Shown here one piece after another: positions 1 through 8,529 of a DNA stretch of 39,148 nt. The DNA lies in NCBI GenBank assembly GCA_028289405.1, contig JANQPP010000057.1, forward strand, positions 1-39,148, in the 5' to 3' direction. A program made the position numbers and the translations under genes. The stretch's first letter is position 1. Each line of letters begins with the position of its first letter. The notes below the pieces were generated by a model. It was not told the DNA's origin. It made no database searches and was given only the letters and a program-made list of their open reading frames with translations. The stretch comes from Pirellulales bacterium. Its GTDB lineage: Bacteria; Planctomycetota; Planctomycetia; Pirellulales; JANQPP01.

Positions 1-243
1 CGCCGAGGTGCCGACCGGCCAATAAGCCGTCAAATCGCCAGAGTCCCAGGCGTATCCGGCGCCCCGCGCCAGGTTCCAGGCGAATGAATCGTAAACTTCC
101 GGATCGGAGAACGGCTGTACCGGCACCAGGGCTGCCCAAGCCAGGCGCGCAATCAACGCCAGCCCCAACACCCCTAGCCAGACCGCGACCGGACGGTAGC
201 AGCGCGTCGCGCCGGCACAAGTTGGCGACTCGGTTGGTTCCAT
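1..243 (-). CDS. GT39/ArnT-like membrane glycosyltransferase, N-terminal fragment
   Basis: Translating the minus strand from the ATG at 243-241 gives 81 codons open to the window edge, so only the N-terminus is present. After a short polar leader comes a hydrophobic segment (about residues 22-40), then a stretch reading PFSDPEVYDSFAWNLARG followed by AGYAW and YWPVGTSA. A membrane anchor followed by an acidic D/E-containing loop, then A-x-x-L-x-x-G-x-G-Y and a P-x-G-x-S/T element, is the usual start of PMT/ArnT-type (GT-C fold) enzymes that transfer sugars from polyprenyl-phosphate donors in the membrane. The family is inferred from this N-terminal pattern only; another GT-C glycosyltransferase is possible. 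The next gene is divergent, so the 244-475 gap should hold promoters for both. Confidence 0.6.
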   Translation of the reverse strand, partial: MEPTESPTCAGATRCYRPVAVWLGVLGLALIARLAWAALVPVQPFSDPEVYDSFAWNLARGAGYAWDSGDLTAYWPVGTSA

Positions 244-475
244 GGCGGTTTCGTCACGCGGAGACGTCGGCGGCCCAGTTCTTCATCCCGAGAAAAGATT
301 GGGAACGTGGTGTAATGTTGTCAAGCGGTCACACCAACAAGGATAGCTCCCAGGGGGCCGCTGGTGCGAGACGCGACACAGGCAATTCTCTCGAGAAAAT
401 GGCTTCCCAAACAGACACCGGCGCGGGAAAATCGCCCGGTCTTTCGCTTTGATTCCATCTCACCACGAAAGTGCC

Positions 476-1870
476 ATGCGTCCTACCACAGCATTCGCCC
501 CGTTCACTGTTTTCGCATGGTTTTGGGCCATCCAGGCCCTAGTGCATCAGGTCTACCACGGCTACTTTTGCCGCATCACGCCTGAGATGTTTCTGAATGT
601 GGCCGCGCTACTCCTGTTCCTTCGGCCCAGTTCCTTGTGGCGATTTTTATTGCTCTGCGTGGTGCAACTCGCCACGATCTGGGTAGAAATGCCCTATATC
701 TACAACCACCCGATGGTGGTGGCGATCGCCGAAATCGTAATCCTGCTGCTGGCTCTGCAAGCTTGGCTGGGCTCTCAACAGCTCAATGCCGAGCGGTTGC
801 ATCACCTCATCACGCAGCCATTACGGATCATGCTGATTCTTACCTACCTGTTCGCCGGACTGGCGAAATTGAATCCCGACTATTTCAATCCGGACCTCAG
901 CAGTGCCTCGGAGATGTACCGCTGGCTGGTCAACAAACTCCCGTTTTTACCCCAAGATACCTGGGCCATGCATGCGGCGAATTGGGGCTCGGTCGCGATT
1001 GAATTTCTCATTCCCACGTTGCTCATCTTTCGCCGGACGCGTCTGCTGGCGATGGGCATCGGCTTGGCGTTCCACACCCTGCTCTCGATCAACACGTTCC
1101 ACGACTTTACCGCGGTCGGCGTGGCCTTCTATATCTTGTTTCTGCCGCCACGTTGGTGTGAAGAACTCGTGCGGTTCAGTGAAAGCATTTCGCGGCGATT
1201 CCCCTGGTTCGATGCACTCCGTTCCTCGTACGCCACCGTGGGTTGGATCGCCGTGATCTTCGGCGTGGCATCATTCACGCATCTGGGGTGGGTGGAATTC
1301 GACGCTTTCAAGACGTGGTCGTTCTACCGCTCCCGAGACGTCTATTTGCTGTTCACCATGGCGGCCGGCGCGGGCTTCATTTGGGGGCTCCTGAAGATCG
1401 GCAGCGGTCTGGATCAATCCGATCGTTTCCCCCTGAAACCGCTCTCTTATGTGGGCATCGTGATTCTGGTGGTCAACGGGATGTGCCCCTATATCGGTTT
1501 GAAAACGGAAAGCTCCTTCACCATGTTCTCCAACATGCAAACCGAGGGTGAACTGTGGAACCACTATTTCATGCCACGCTGGCTGCGGGTCTTCCCTTAT
1601 CAAGACGACTTGGTCACGATCGTGGAATCCTCCCATCCTGTTTTCCAGTCGGCCGCCGAAAATGGTGTCCGCTTCGCGTATTTCGGATTTCACCGCGAGG
1701 CGCTCGATCACCCCGACATGAGCGTGACGTACGAGTATCGGGGGGAGCAGCGCTCGGTGCCTCGGGCGGGAGACGATCCAGAGCTTTCCCGCCCGCAGCC
1801 GTATTTGTTGCGGAAGATCTTCTGGTTCCGCCGCGTTTCTCCGCCAGAGGCGAATGTGCTGTCGCATTGA
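476..1870 (+). CDS. HTTM-domain (VKGC-like) integral membrane protein
   Basis: 464 residues from the ATG at 476; an in-frame ATG at 449 is possible but lies in poorly conserved sequence. The protein is polytopic, with roughly 8-9 hydrophobic segments. It shows Y-L-F-A-G-L-A-K-L-N near residue 124-133, a helix ending in AFHTLLSINTFHDF (about 198-211) with paired His, then FYILFLPP, and a late motif TESSFTMFSNMQTEG followed by NHYFMP. The A-G-x-x-K-x-N, H-x-x-x-x-x-x-x-F and S-x-T/S-M-F-S-N elements are typical of HTTM proteins, which are related to vitamin K-dependent gamma-carboxylase. In bacteria their substrates are mostly unknown, so no reaction is assigned. The gene converges with a PEP-CTERM gene. 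Confidence 0.75.
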   Translation: MRPTTAFAPFTVFAWFWAIQALVHQVYHGYFCRITPEMFLNVAALLLFLRPSSLWRFLLLCVVQLATIWVEMPYIYNHPMVVAIAEIVILLLALQAWLGSQQLNAERLHHLITQPLRIMLILTYLFAGLAKLNPDYFNPDLSSASEMYRWLVNKLPFLPQDTWAMHAANWGSVAIEFLIPTLLIFRRTRLLAMGIGLAFHTLLSINTFHDFTAVGVAFYILFLPPRWCEELVRFSESISRRFPWFDALRSSYATVGWIAVIFGVASFTHLGWVEFDAFKTWSFYRSRDVYLLFTMAAGAGFIWGLLKIGSGLDQSDRFPLKPLSYVGIVILVVNGMCPYIGLKTESSFTMFSNMQTEGELWNHYFMPRWLRVFPYQDDLVTIVESSHPVFQSAAENGVRFAYFGFHREALDHPDMSVTYEYRGEQRSVPRAGDDPELSRPQPYLLRKIFWFRRVSPPEANVLSH

Positions 1871-1911
1871 GGCATGCCGGGCATGACTCACCGTCCAGTC
1901 CAACCGCGCAT

Positions 1912-1950
1912 AAAAAGAACCGCCAGCCCCATTGACGGAACCCGGCGGCT
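1912..1950 (-). terminator. Rho-independent terminator of the PEP-CTERM gene
   Basis: On the minus strand, arms at 1944-1950 and 1918-1924 (AGCCGCC with GGCGGTT, one G-U pair) enclose a loop that can itself pair weakly. A T-rich run follows (1912-1919). It lies 35-70 bases past the stop of the minus-strand gene. Confidence 0.5.
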
Positions 1951-1984
1951 CACATGTTTATCGCGATGTGACCGAAGACGGAGT

Positions 1985-2728
1985 TTATTTGCGGCACTGC
2001 TTGCAACTCAGCCCTACGAACGCCAATCCGAGTAGTGACCAGACGGCCAGCGTGCTCGGCTCGGGAATGGCGAACACGAAGGCGGCACCTTCGGCATCCA
2101 AGAACACGGAGATTTCATCGAATTCACCCGGTAATACGGTCACATCGAACGAAACCGTGGTCGGTCCAATCGAGGAGACCGGCGGGCCGAACAAGGCATC
2201 CGCTGCGGCGGTATCCAAAATATCGACGGATCCCAAAAAAGATAAAACGTCGATATCTGCAAAAGCGAATGCATCTTCCCCTGGCCCACCGATGCCCGCC
2301 GTCGCGCTGAGCTCATAGGTCAAATCGAAGGAAACCACCACGGTGGACGAACTGAGTGTGTTATCAATCGCGATGTAGCCGTCCGTGAGGTGAATCGATG
2401 CCCCGATGCCAAATGGCCCGGAAGCATCCCCGAAGGCGCTCGATTCCTGCGTAATTCCGTCGCCCACACCCAAGGGGCCGAGTACCGAGGTCACGCTACC
2501 ATCGAAATCGGCGAAGCCGGTCCCGAAGGCAAACGCATCCGCGAAAGAAACAAAAGCGTCGGAATCAATGAACGTGTCGGCATCGCCTCCGTCAATGTCC
2601 GTGATGGTCAGGGACGCGGAGGCGAAGGCATCGTAAAACGCGAAAGAGGCCAGCGCCTGGCCGCTGCCCAGGCTTAGTCCGAGCAGCGCGCCCGCCACAA
2701 GGAAAGTTTTCGTCCACAAGCGCGTCAT
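1985..2728 (-). CDS. PEP-CTERM sorting-domain exported protein
   Basis: 247 residues with a clear Sec signal peptide (residues 1-27, ending around GQALA). The mature part is Asp/Ala/Ser/Phe-rich and probably beta-structured. It ends with a classic PEP-CTERM tripartite signal: I-P-E-P-S-T, a hydrophobic helix of about 18 residues, then a basic tail CKQCRK. Such proteins are exported, cut near the PEP motif by exosortase, and placed at the surface or released into the extracellular matrix. No enzymatic domain is visible; high Asp content hints at metal binding but this is weak. A GGAG element sits about 9 bases before the ATG. The cysteines in the C-terminal basic tail are slightly unusual. No exosortase gene is in the window. 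Confidence 0.85.
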   Translation of the reverse strand: MTRLWTKTFLVAGALLGLSLGSGQALASFAFYDAFASASLTITDIDGGDADTFIDSDAFVSFADAFAFGTGFADFDGSVTSVLGPLGVGDGITQESSAFGDASGPFGIGASIHLTDGYIAIDNTLSSSTVVVSFDLTYELSATAGIGGPGEDAFAFADIDVLSFLGSVDILDTAAADALFGPPVSSIGPTTVSFDVTVLPGEFDEISVFLDAEGAAFVFAIPEPSTLAVWSLLGLAFVGLSCKQCRK

Positions 2729-2907
2729 GTTCTGGATCTCCGGTATCAGCGTCGGGAATCGATCAAATCTACATTCGTTTGTCTAGAAGCGATCATATCA
2801 TAGCCAGGGAAATGGGGCATTGCAATCAAGCCCTTGCGGGCAGGTCACTTCGCCGTAAGACTTTGATGACGACCCGCCGCGTGCTCCCAATCGGATAGCC
2901 CTGAACC

Positions 2908-3957
2908 ATGCACGGCCAAGATTCGACCACCAATCCGCAGACCATTTGCTTGATTATTCTGGCCACCGCCGTGATCGCCTATTCCATTTATTGGTTGCGG
3001 CCCGTCCTCTTGCCGTTCGTGATCGCCCTGTTCGTGGTGAGCGCCATCACCCCCCTTTTGGATTCCTTGCAACGTCGGTTGGGGGCCAATCGGCTCGTGG
3101 CGGCCGGTGTAACCTTTTTGGCTGGGCTGTTGTTAATGCTGCTCCTTGGTTGGACGATCTGGGCATCGGTCGTCGAACTGCGCCATTCCGGGCCGGCCTA
3201 TCGTCAGCGGATTCAAGATATTGCGAACACGCTGGAGGACAAGCTTCCGGAGCGGCTCGCCGCTTTGGTCAGTCTCCCTTCGGCCGCGCCGGAGGGACCG
3301 CGGGAAGACGCTCAGCAGTTGATCGATTCGATGCTCCGTACGGGCGTCGCCCGCGTGTCCGCGGCGCTGCTGTATTTAGTGACCAACGGAATCGTCGTCC
3401 TGATCTATGTCTTTTTCCTGTTGTTGGGTGTTTCCAACCCAATGAGTTCCAACTCGATTTGGAGCGAAATTGATCAACAAATCCGCGGTTACATTCGCCT
3501 CAAATCCATCATTTCATTAGTGACAGGAGGAGTTTTCGGCTTGGCTTTGGCTTTTTTCGGCGTGCCGATGGCCGTCACCTTCGGTGTGCTGGCCTTTCTG
3601 CTCAATTTCATCCCCAACGTCGGCCCCTTGGTGGCGACCGTATTGCCCATCCCCTTGATCATGCTTCACCCCGATGCCAGCCTGTCCTGGATCTTGATCA
3701 CGATCGCGGTGATTTCCACGATCCAGTTTGTTAGTGGAAATGTCTTCGAGCCGATGCTGATGGGAGACTCCACGGACCTGCACCCCGTGGTGATCCTCTT
3801 GGCGCTGATGTTTTGGGGAATGATGTGGGGCATCGTGGGCATGTTTCTCGCCACACCCATCACGGCGGGGATCAAGCTGGTACTGCAGCGGATCGAGGCG
3901 ACGCGGCCCATTGCCGCCTGGATGGCGGCCCGGCCCCACGCGCCTGAAGCCGCATGA
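2908..3957 (+). CDS. AI-2E/PerM-family permease
   Basis: 349 residues, the usual length. Two hydrophobic segments at about residues 10-45 are followed by another at 63-88, a soluble cytoplasmic or periplasmic insert (about 90-150), and a hydrophobic C-terminal half. The C-terminal hallmark is present: F-V-S-G-N-V-F-E-P then D-L-H-P-V-V-I-L-L-A-L-x-F-W-G and W-G-I-V-G-M-F-L-A-T-P. The family (formerly UPF0118) includes TqsA, PerM and Na+/H+ antiporter-like members, so the substrate cannot be told from sequence. The gene appears monocistronic and converges on the HEAT gene at 4021. The 63-base gap between the two stops shows no convincing terminator. Confidence 0.88.
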   Translation: MHGQDSTTNPQTICLIILATAVIAYSIYWLRPVLLPFVIALFVVSAITPLLDSLQRRLGANRLVAAGVTFLAGLLLMLLLGWTIWASVVELRHSGPAYRQRIQDIANTLEDKLPERLAALVSLPSAAPEGPREDAQQLIDSMLRTGVARVSAALLYLVTNGIVVLIYVFFLLLGVSNPMSSNSIWSEIDQQIRGYIRLKSIISLVTGGVFGLALAFFGVPMAVTFGVLAFLLNFIPNVGPLVATVLPIPLIMLHPDASLSWILITIAVISTIQFVSGNVFEPMLMGDSTDLHPVVILLALMFWGMMWGIVGMFLATPITAGIKLVLQRIEATRPIAAWMAARPHAPEAA

Positions 3958-4020
3958 ATGGGCGTATTTCCGCACAATCAGAAAATGCCCGGCCAAAACG
4001 CATCGTTGCGCCTTCTGGCT

Positions 4021-5721
4021 TTAATCCTTCACAGGCTGAAACGCTTCGCGATTGGGATCGTAGATGCCCTCGTGGCGGGTCTTCCAATTGAAGCGGTAGG
4101 GCACGGTGTCCGGATCCTGCTGCGGCCACCAGGCCCGGTAGCGTCGGTATAGTTGTTCAAAATACTCTTGTTCTTGTTCCTTCTCATGCTCTCGCCTATA
4201 CCTCGATCGCCAAACGTAGGCAGAAAAACCTCCCATTGGAGAAAGCGGGACTTCAACCTGTCCCTCCAAACCCAGCGGATTTCCTGTAAGACAGGTCAGT
4301 TCCACCAGGGCCAGATGTCCAAGACGGAAATCGCCTAGACATTCGATCAGCGCGGCAGCGGTCCGCCAGTCGGCGATGCGGCTCAGCGCCGTGACGCATT
4401 TCTCCCGCAAATCAAGCGCGTCGAAGCGGTTCCGCAGCGTGGCCTGCAGCGGCACGAGCGCCCGCACGTGCCCCATGGCCCCCAGCGCTTCCGCCGCTTG
4501 GATGCGGCGATAGGAGAGCGGGTCCCGCAGTACAGCCGAGAAGTAACGCAGGCAGGCATCCTCCGCCGGCGACAAGTCTCGGTGAGCGTAGGCCCGCCAA
4601 TCTTCTGTCGCGTCGCTCTCGAGCGGTTCGGGAATGAGCGGCGGCGGGATGCGGTATTTGCCGGCGAAGTCCGCTTCGATCAACTCATCGGGCGGAAAGT
4701 CATCCCAGCCCGGATGCTCCGGCAGCGGTGTCAAATAGGGCACCTGGTTGCCATCGAAGTTTGGCACCCGAGGTACGAAGGGATGTGTTTGTGGAGTGAC
4801 ATTTTCTTCATCGACGTAGGAACTCTCGAGTTCATTGCCGAAATATTCTGCATGTAGCCAAAAAACTCCATCACAACGAGTATTCCAGTTGTAACGAAGT
4901 TGCGCGCTCTCAACACTTTGGCCGTTCCACCAAGCTTGGTACTTCTCATGCCAACCGTGAGTGTACTCCACGGCGACCAAAGTAATATATTTACGATCCG
5001 CGCGATAATTATCATCAATAACAGCCGGATATCGCGGCACATCGTAAAGCGTAATGACGTGCCCACGCCCTTTGACTCCCGCGGGGTTGCCGGTCAGGCA
5101 AGTGAGTTCAATCATTGTGCGGTATCCGATGCGGGGATCCCGCAGGCATTCGATCAGGGCTGGAACGACGCGTGGATCGGCGATCTTGGCCAGGGATTGC
5201 ACGCAATGCTCCCGCACATCCACCGCGTCGTAGGGGTTGGCCAACGTTTCCAGCAGCGCGTCGAGTGCCGCGACATGCGCGAACTTACCGATGCTCCGTG
5301 CCGCCGCATACCGTTCCGGAAAGTAGGCATCGCGAAGGCATCGGGAGAGGTACTGGACGCATTCCGCTTCGGCAGCGGTCAGCTTCCGCTGGGCAAAGGC
5401 CCGCCAATCCTCTGGCCTTTCGCTGTTCAGCGGTGCCCGAGAAATTATCGCTTCGATGTTGCTGCTCATTCGCAGGCAGTCACCCTGAAACTCTCGCTCC
5501 TGCTCTCGAACTAAACGGGCGGTCCGCTCGGCACGAGTCTCCTGTTTCACGGGATAGGGCGGTGGCGGGTCAGGCGCATAGGGGTCCCGCGGCTGCTTCG
5601 CCCCCAGCGGCGGCTGGCTCAGCAGCACTAATTCCAAACAGAGCCCCGCCATCAGAAACAGCATGATCCCGCACAGGATGAACAGTCGCTTGGGATGTTT
5701 CTCGCTGTACACTCGTGCCAT
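4021..5721 (-). CDS. Membrane-anchored HEAT-repeat protein with internal duplication
   Basis: 566 residues from the ATG at 5721, which is preceded by a GGGAAGGG-type purine tract. An open frame upstream to 5865 is rejected because it would run through the divergent promoter region. Residues about 12-35 are a single N-terminal anchor, followed by a Pro-rich linker (46-60) and a charged helix. The rest is two copies of the same roughly 190-residue module, offset by about 269 residues. Each has an EDWRAF/Y start (106 and 375), HEAT helices with D-x-x-D/E-x-C-V, the signature ELTCLTGNP (205 and 474), and an ending A-W-W ... Y-x-W/F-N-W-x-T-R-x-x-G (263-284 and 530-552). HEAT modules are protein-binding scaffolds. 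The ligand is unknown and I do not recognise a named family for the WW-containing tail. Confidence 0.7.
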   Translation of the reverse strand: MARVYSEKHPKRLFILCGIMLFLMAGLCLELVLLSQPPLGAKQPRDPYAPDPPPPYPVKQETRAERTARLVREQEREFQGDCLRMSSNIEAIISRAPLNSERPEDWRAFAQRKLTAAEAECVQYLSRCLRDAYFPERYAAARSIGKFAHVAALDALLETLANPYDAVDVREHCVQSLAKIADPRVVPALIECLRDPRIGYRTMIELTCLTGNPAGVKGRGHVITLYDVPRYPAVIDDNYRADRKYITLVAVEYTHGWHEKYQAWWNGQSVESAQLRYNWNTRCDGVFWLHAEYFGNELESSYVDEENVTPQTHPFVPRVPNFDGNQVPYLTPLPEHPGWDDFPPDELIEADFAGKYRIPPPLIPEPLESDATEDWRAYAHRDLSPAEDACLRYFSAVLRDPLSYRRIQAAEALGAMGHVRALVPLQATLRNRFDALDLREKCVTALSRIADWRTAAALIECLGDFRLGHLALVELTCLTGNPLGLEGQVEVPLSPMGGFSAYVWRSRYRREHEKEQEQEYFEQLYRRYRAWWPQQDPDTVPYRFNWKTRHEGIYDPNREAFQPVKD

Positions 5722-5844
5722 GCTGGCCCTTCCCTTCCCGAACGGAGTCCCTTTTGCCGCTCGAAAAGCGGCCATCCTGATATGATGACGCATGAACGGA
5801 CAAAAATTCCGAAAATAGGATGGAAAAAACCGGGAGCCAGATCG
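5722..5844. promoter_or_regulatory. Divergent intergenic region with hairpin
   Basis: This 123-base gap separates two divergently transcribed genes and should contain both promoters. A short perfect hairpin (GCCGCT at 5756-5761, AGCGGC at 5767-5772, five-base loop) lies centrally. A TATGAT box at 5781-5786 could be a plus-strand -10 element about 50 bases before the ATG at 5845, but no well-spaced -35 was found, so the promoter call is tentative. Confidence 0.3.
5832..5836 (+). promoter_or_regulatory. Ribosome binding site deciding the enolase-family start
   Basis: GGGAG eight bases before the ATG at 5845. It favours this start, which puts the twin-arginine motif at residues 5-6, over the upstream in-frame ATG codons at 5782 and 5785. 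Confidence 0.55.
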
Positions 5845-7086
5845 ATGCCATGTACACGCCGGCAAATGTTGCAGGCCGCGGCGATGGGGAGCGCGGGCTG
5901 GTTGGGCCTGCCCCTACCCGGGCAATCACAAACACTCGAAGAGAGTCAAGCGGAGTTGTCGCGGCATCGCCTGGCCCGCTTCGACATGCATCGCCTGCGG
6001 GACCGGTTTCCCCGCCGCGTGGGGGCCAATGCCCACGGCAGCGTGCAAAACTATGGAGGAAGTTTTCGCGTCCGCCGCGTCACCACCGACCAAGGCGCGC
6101 AGGGCTGGTCCATGTCCTATCAGGATCCGGATGTCTTCGAACCGTTCGTGGGTGCCCGCGTCTCGGAACTGTTCGACCTGGCGACCGGCATCCGTGAGGA
6201 GGCCCGGCCGCTGGACCGCATCCTGCACGACCTGGTGGGCCACATTTTACGGCAGCCGGTGTGGCAGTTGCTCGGCGCCAAGGGTCCCCGTGATGTGCCG
6301 ATCTATTCCGGCTCGATCTATTTCGACGACCTGCTGCCGCAGAACGGGGAGCGGGGTGTGCAGGCGGTGGTCGACGCATGTCAACAAGACCACGCGGCAG
6401 GCTACCGCGCGTTCAAGCTGAAGATCGGCCGGGGACGCAAAATGCTGCCTCGCGACGAAGGCTTGCAGCGGGACATCGAAGTCGTCCGCGCCGTCCGGAC
6501 CACGCTGCCGGATAGCCGCATCCTGGTCGATGCCAACGACAGTTACGCCTTGGAAGAGACGCTCAGGTTCGTGGAAGCGACCAAGGACTGCGAACTGTAC
6601 TGGTTCGAGGAGCCCTTCGAGGAAAATGCCGACGACTTGCGGCGGCTCAAGGATGCCTTCGACCGCTGGGAACTGCCGACCCGTATCGCCGACGGCGAAG
6701 CTCGCCGCGAAAGCCGCCACCGGCAAGGGCTGCCGCCCGGCCCATACGGTGACTACACTGACGCCTTCGTGGAGCATCTGCTGCAACTGACTGAGCAAGG
6801 GCTAGTCGATGTGCTGCTGTTGGACCTGGATATCGTGGGCTACTCACGATGGCGGCAGATCATGCCGGAGTTCGCGCGGCTGGGCGTGCCGGTCTCGCCG
6901 CACACGTGGGCCTGGACGCCGCGTCCGTTCTATGCCGCGCATCTGGCGAGTGGCCTGGGGAACGTGGAGATCGTGGAAGGGATCCCCGGCCAGGCGGAGG
7001 GGATCGACTACACCGCCTTCGAGATCAAGGGCGGCTTGCTCCACCTGCCCGGCACCCCGGGCTTCAGCCTGCGCTTGACAAAGTAA
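5845..7086 (+). CDS. Tat-exported enolase-superfamily (mandelate racemase/MLE type) enzyme
   Basis: 413 residues. The N-terminus TRRQML with a following hydrophobic run (residues 4-30) is a twin-arginine signal, so the protein is probably folded in the cytoplasm and exported. The C-terminal barrel carries the superfamily residues: K191-x-K193 (FKLKIGRG), metal ligands D229 (ILVDAND), E255 (WFEEP) and E285 (IADGE), and H353 (SPHTW). This is the acid/base and Mg2+ set used to abstract a proton alpha to a carboxylate, as in mandelate racemase and sugar-acid dehydratases. The N-terminal capping domain (about 45-150) that defines specificity is divergent, so the substrate is unknown. No catabolic genes adjoin it; it stands alone between HEAT-protein genes. 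Confidence 0.78.
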   Translation: MPCTRRQMLQAAAMGSAGWLGLPLPGQSQTLEESQAELSRHRLARFDMHRLRDRFPRRVGANAHGSVQNYGGSFRVRRVTTDQGAQGWSMSYQDPDVFEPFVGARVSELFDLATGIREEARPLDRILHDLVGHILRQPVWQLLGAKGPRDVPIYSGSIYFDDLLPQNGERGVQAVVDACQQDHAAGYRAFKLKIGRGRKMLPRDEGLQRDIEVVRAVRTTLPDSRILVDANDSYALEETLRFVEATKDCELYWFEEPFEENADDLRRLKDAFDRWELPTRIADGEARRESRHRQGLPPGPYGDYTDAFVEHLLQLTEQGLVDVLLLDLDIVGYSRWRQIMPEFARLGVPVSPHTWAWTPRPFYAAHLASGLGNVEIVEGIPGQAEGIDYTAFEIKGGLLHLPGTPGFSLRLTK

Positions 7087-7115
7087 GCCATCGTTGCCCG
7101 ATTCTCTCACCAAAA

Positions 7116-7150
7116 AAACGAACCGCATCCTGCACTCAGCGGCTTTTTTC
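7116..7150 (+). terminator. Weak possible terminator after the enolase-family gene
   Basis: A 4-bp GC stem (CCGC 7123-7126, GCGG 7139-7142) with a 12-base loop is flanked by an A-run on the left and six T on the right (7144-7149). It is imperfect and could act on either strand. Confidence 0.35.
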
Positions 7151-7371
7151 GTGTCGTGTCTTCCCGCGGCGCGGCACTTTCGTCGCCGAAGCTGGGCCCG
7201 CCGTACCTTGACGTTCTTTAAGTCCTTCCTACACTGGCAATACAGGCTCGCGCGGCCTGAATGCAGACGTCATGGTATCCGCGACTTGGGCGGCCAGCGG
7301 TCGCGAGAAACCGACAAACTTGCCGTCGCATCGATTCCCTTGGCGCTCGGCCCAACATCCTCGGTCTAACT

Positions 7372-8436
7372 ATGGCCTCGAATCCCGACGACGGTACTTC
7401 TCCTGCTTCGGTCACTTCCGCGGATGTGTTACCGCCCGTGGAACCTCCCTCCGCTGGATTTCTCATCCAATTGTTCGTCATTCCGGGCTTGATCGTGGTC
7501 GTGATCGTGCTGGTCTCCCTGATGTTCAATTGGCTGGCCCATTTGGGAGCCGATCCGGAAGCCTACTTGCGGGATATCGAGCGGGGCCGTATCAACGGTT
7601 GGCAAGCGGCACACAATTTCGCCGTGGAATTGACCCGCAATGCCCAGCTTCGGGAGAACCGGGCCATCGCCGCCCGCATGAATGACATCCTCGCGGCGCG
7701 TTTGGAGTCCCCTTTCCCCACCGAAAGCCGCCTCCGCGACGCCCATGTAAATTTGCTGATGTATTTGTCGCAGGCATTGGGCAACTTCAGTGTCGCCGAA
7801 GGTTTGCCGGCGCTGCAACAGGCTGCCAGCTTGGACCAGGAGGACGAAGACGCGCTCCGCGTGCGGTGCGTGGCCCTGTCCGCCATCGCCATGCTATTGG
7901 ACAAGGATCCGCAAATATCGACAGGCCAGCAGCAGGCTGAACAGACCTTGTTAGCTGCCTCGCGGGAGGAGCATCATGTGATCCGGGAGCGAGCAGCCTA
8001 TGCGCTCGGCATCCTGGGGGGAGACGCCGCACGGGAACGCCTCGAAGTGCTGCTGAATGACGGTTACCCGAATGTCCGCTACAACGCCGCGACTTCGCTG
8101 GCCCGTTTGGGGGAGACATCTTGCGTGGAAGTGCTGGCCGAAATGCTGGATCCGGCTGAGACCGCCGGAGCCGCATTGGAGGAGCGGGCCGAATACCGCG
8201 AAGGGAAGCAGGTCCTCGTGCTCGACAGCGCTCTCGAAGCGGCGATTCAGTTGGCCGAATCCCATCCGGACGCGGAACTGGCGGGGCTGAACGCATCCGT
8301 GCGGGATCTGCTCGACGCCGTACAAGCTGGGCGAGTCCCCGCCGGCTCGAAACAGACATTGGAATTCAAGGCGCGCCGCCTCCAAGATTTGCTCCAGCGG
8401 CGTGCCGCGGATCAGCCCGCCTCCGCGGCGCCATGA
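7372..8436 (+). CDS. Membrane-anchored HEAT-repeat protein
   Basis: 354 residues from the ATG at 7372. The open frame continues upstream to 7261 but that part is Arg-rich and not gene-like. A Pro/Ser-rich N-terminus leads to one strong membrane helix (about residues 32-58). A soluble helical domain follows, with HEAT-type repeats clearest at about 195-262: repeats of the form R-x-x-A-A-x-A-L-G-x-L-G and V-R-Y-N-A-A-T-S-L-A-R-L-G-E. A single-pass N-in anchor with a helical scaffold suggests a membrane-bound protein-interaction role. Its partner is unknown. It shares the anchor-plus-HEAT plan with the gene at 4021 but not its duplicated WW module. The 7087-7371 gap before it holds only the weak hairpin near 7116-7150. 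Confidence 0.7.
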   Translation: MASNPDDGTSPASVTSADVLPPVEPPSAGFLIQLFVIPGLIVVVIVLVSLMFNWLAHLGADPEAYLRDIERGRINGWQAAHNFAVELTRNAQLRENRAIAARMNDILAARLESPFPTESRLRDAHVNLLMYLSQALGNFSVAEGLPALQQAASLDQEDEDALRVRCVALSAIAMLLDKDPQISTGQQQAEQTLLAASREEHHVIRERAAYALGILGGDAARERLEVLLNDGYPNVRYNAATSLARLGETSCVEVLAEMLDPAETAGAALEERAEYREGKQVLVLDSALEAAIQLAESHPDAELAGLNASVRDLLDAVQAGRVPAGSKQTLEFKARRLQDLLQRRAADQPASAAP

Positions 8437-8529
8437 ATCGTTCACGGAAAGGCATCGCGGAAGAGATGTAGGAAACATGCAGACTACAAACCCATTTGAA
8501 AACTTGTCGATTTAGAAGGGAACCCGGAC

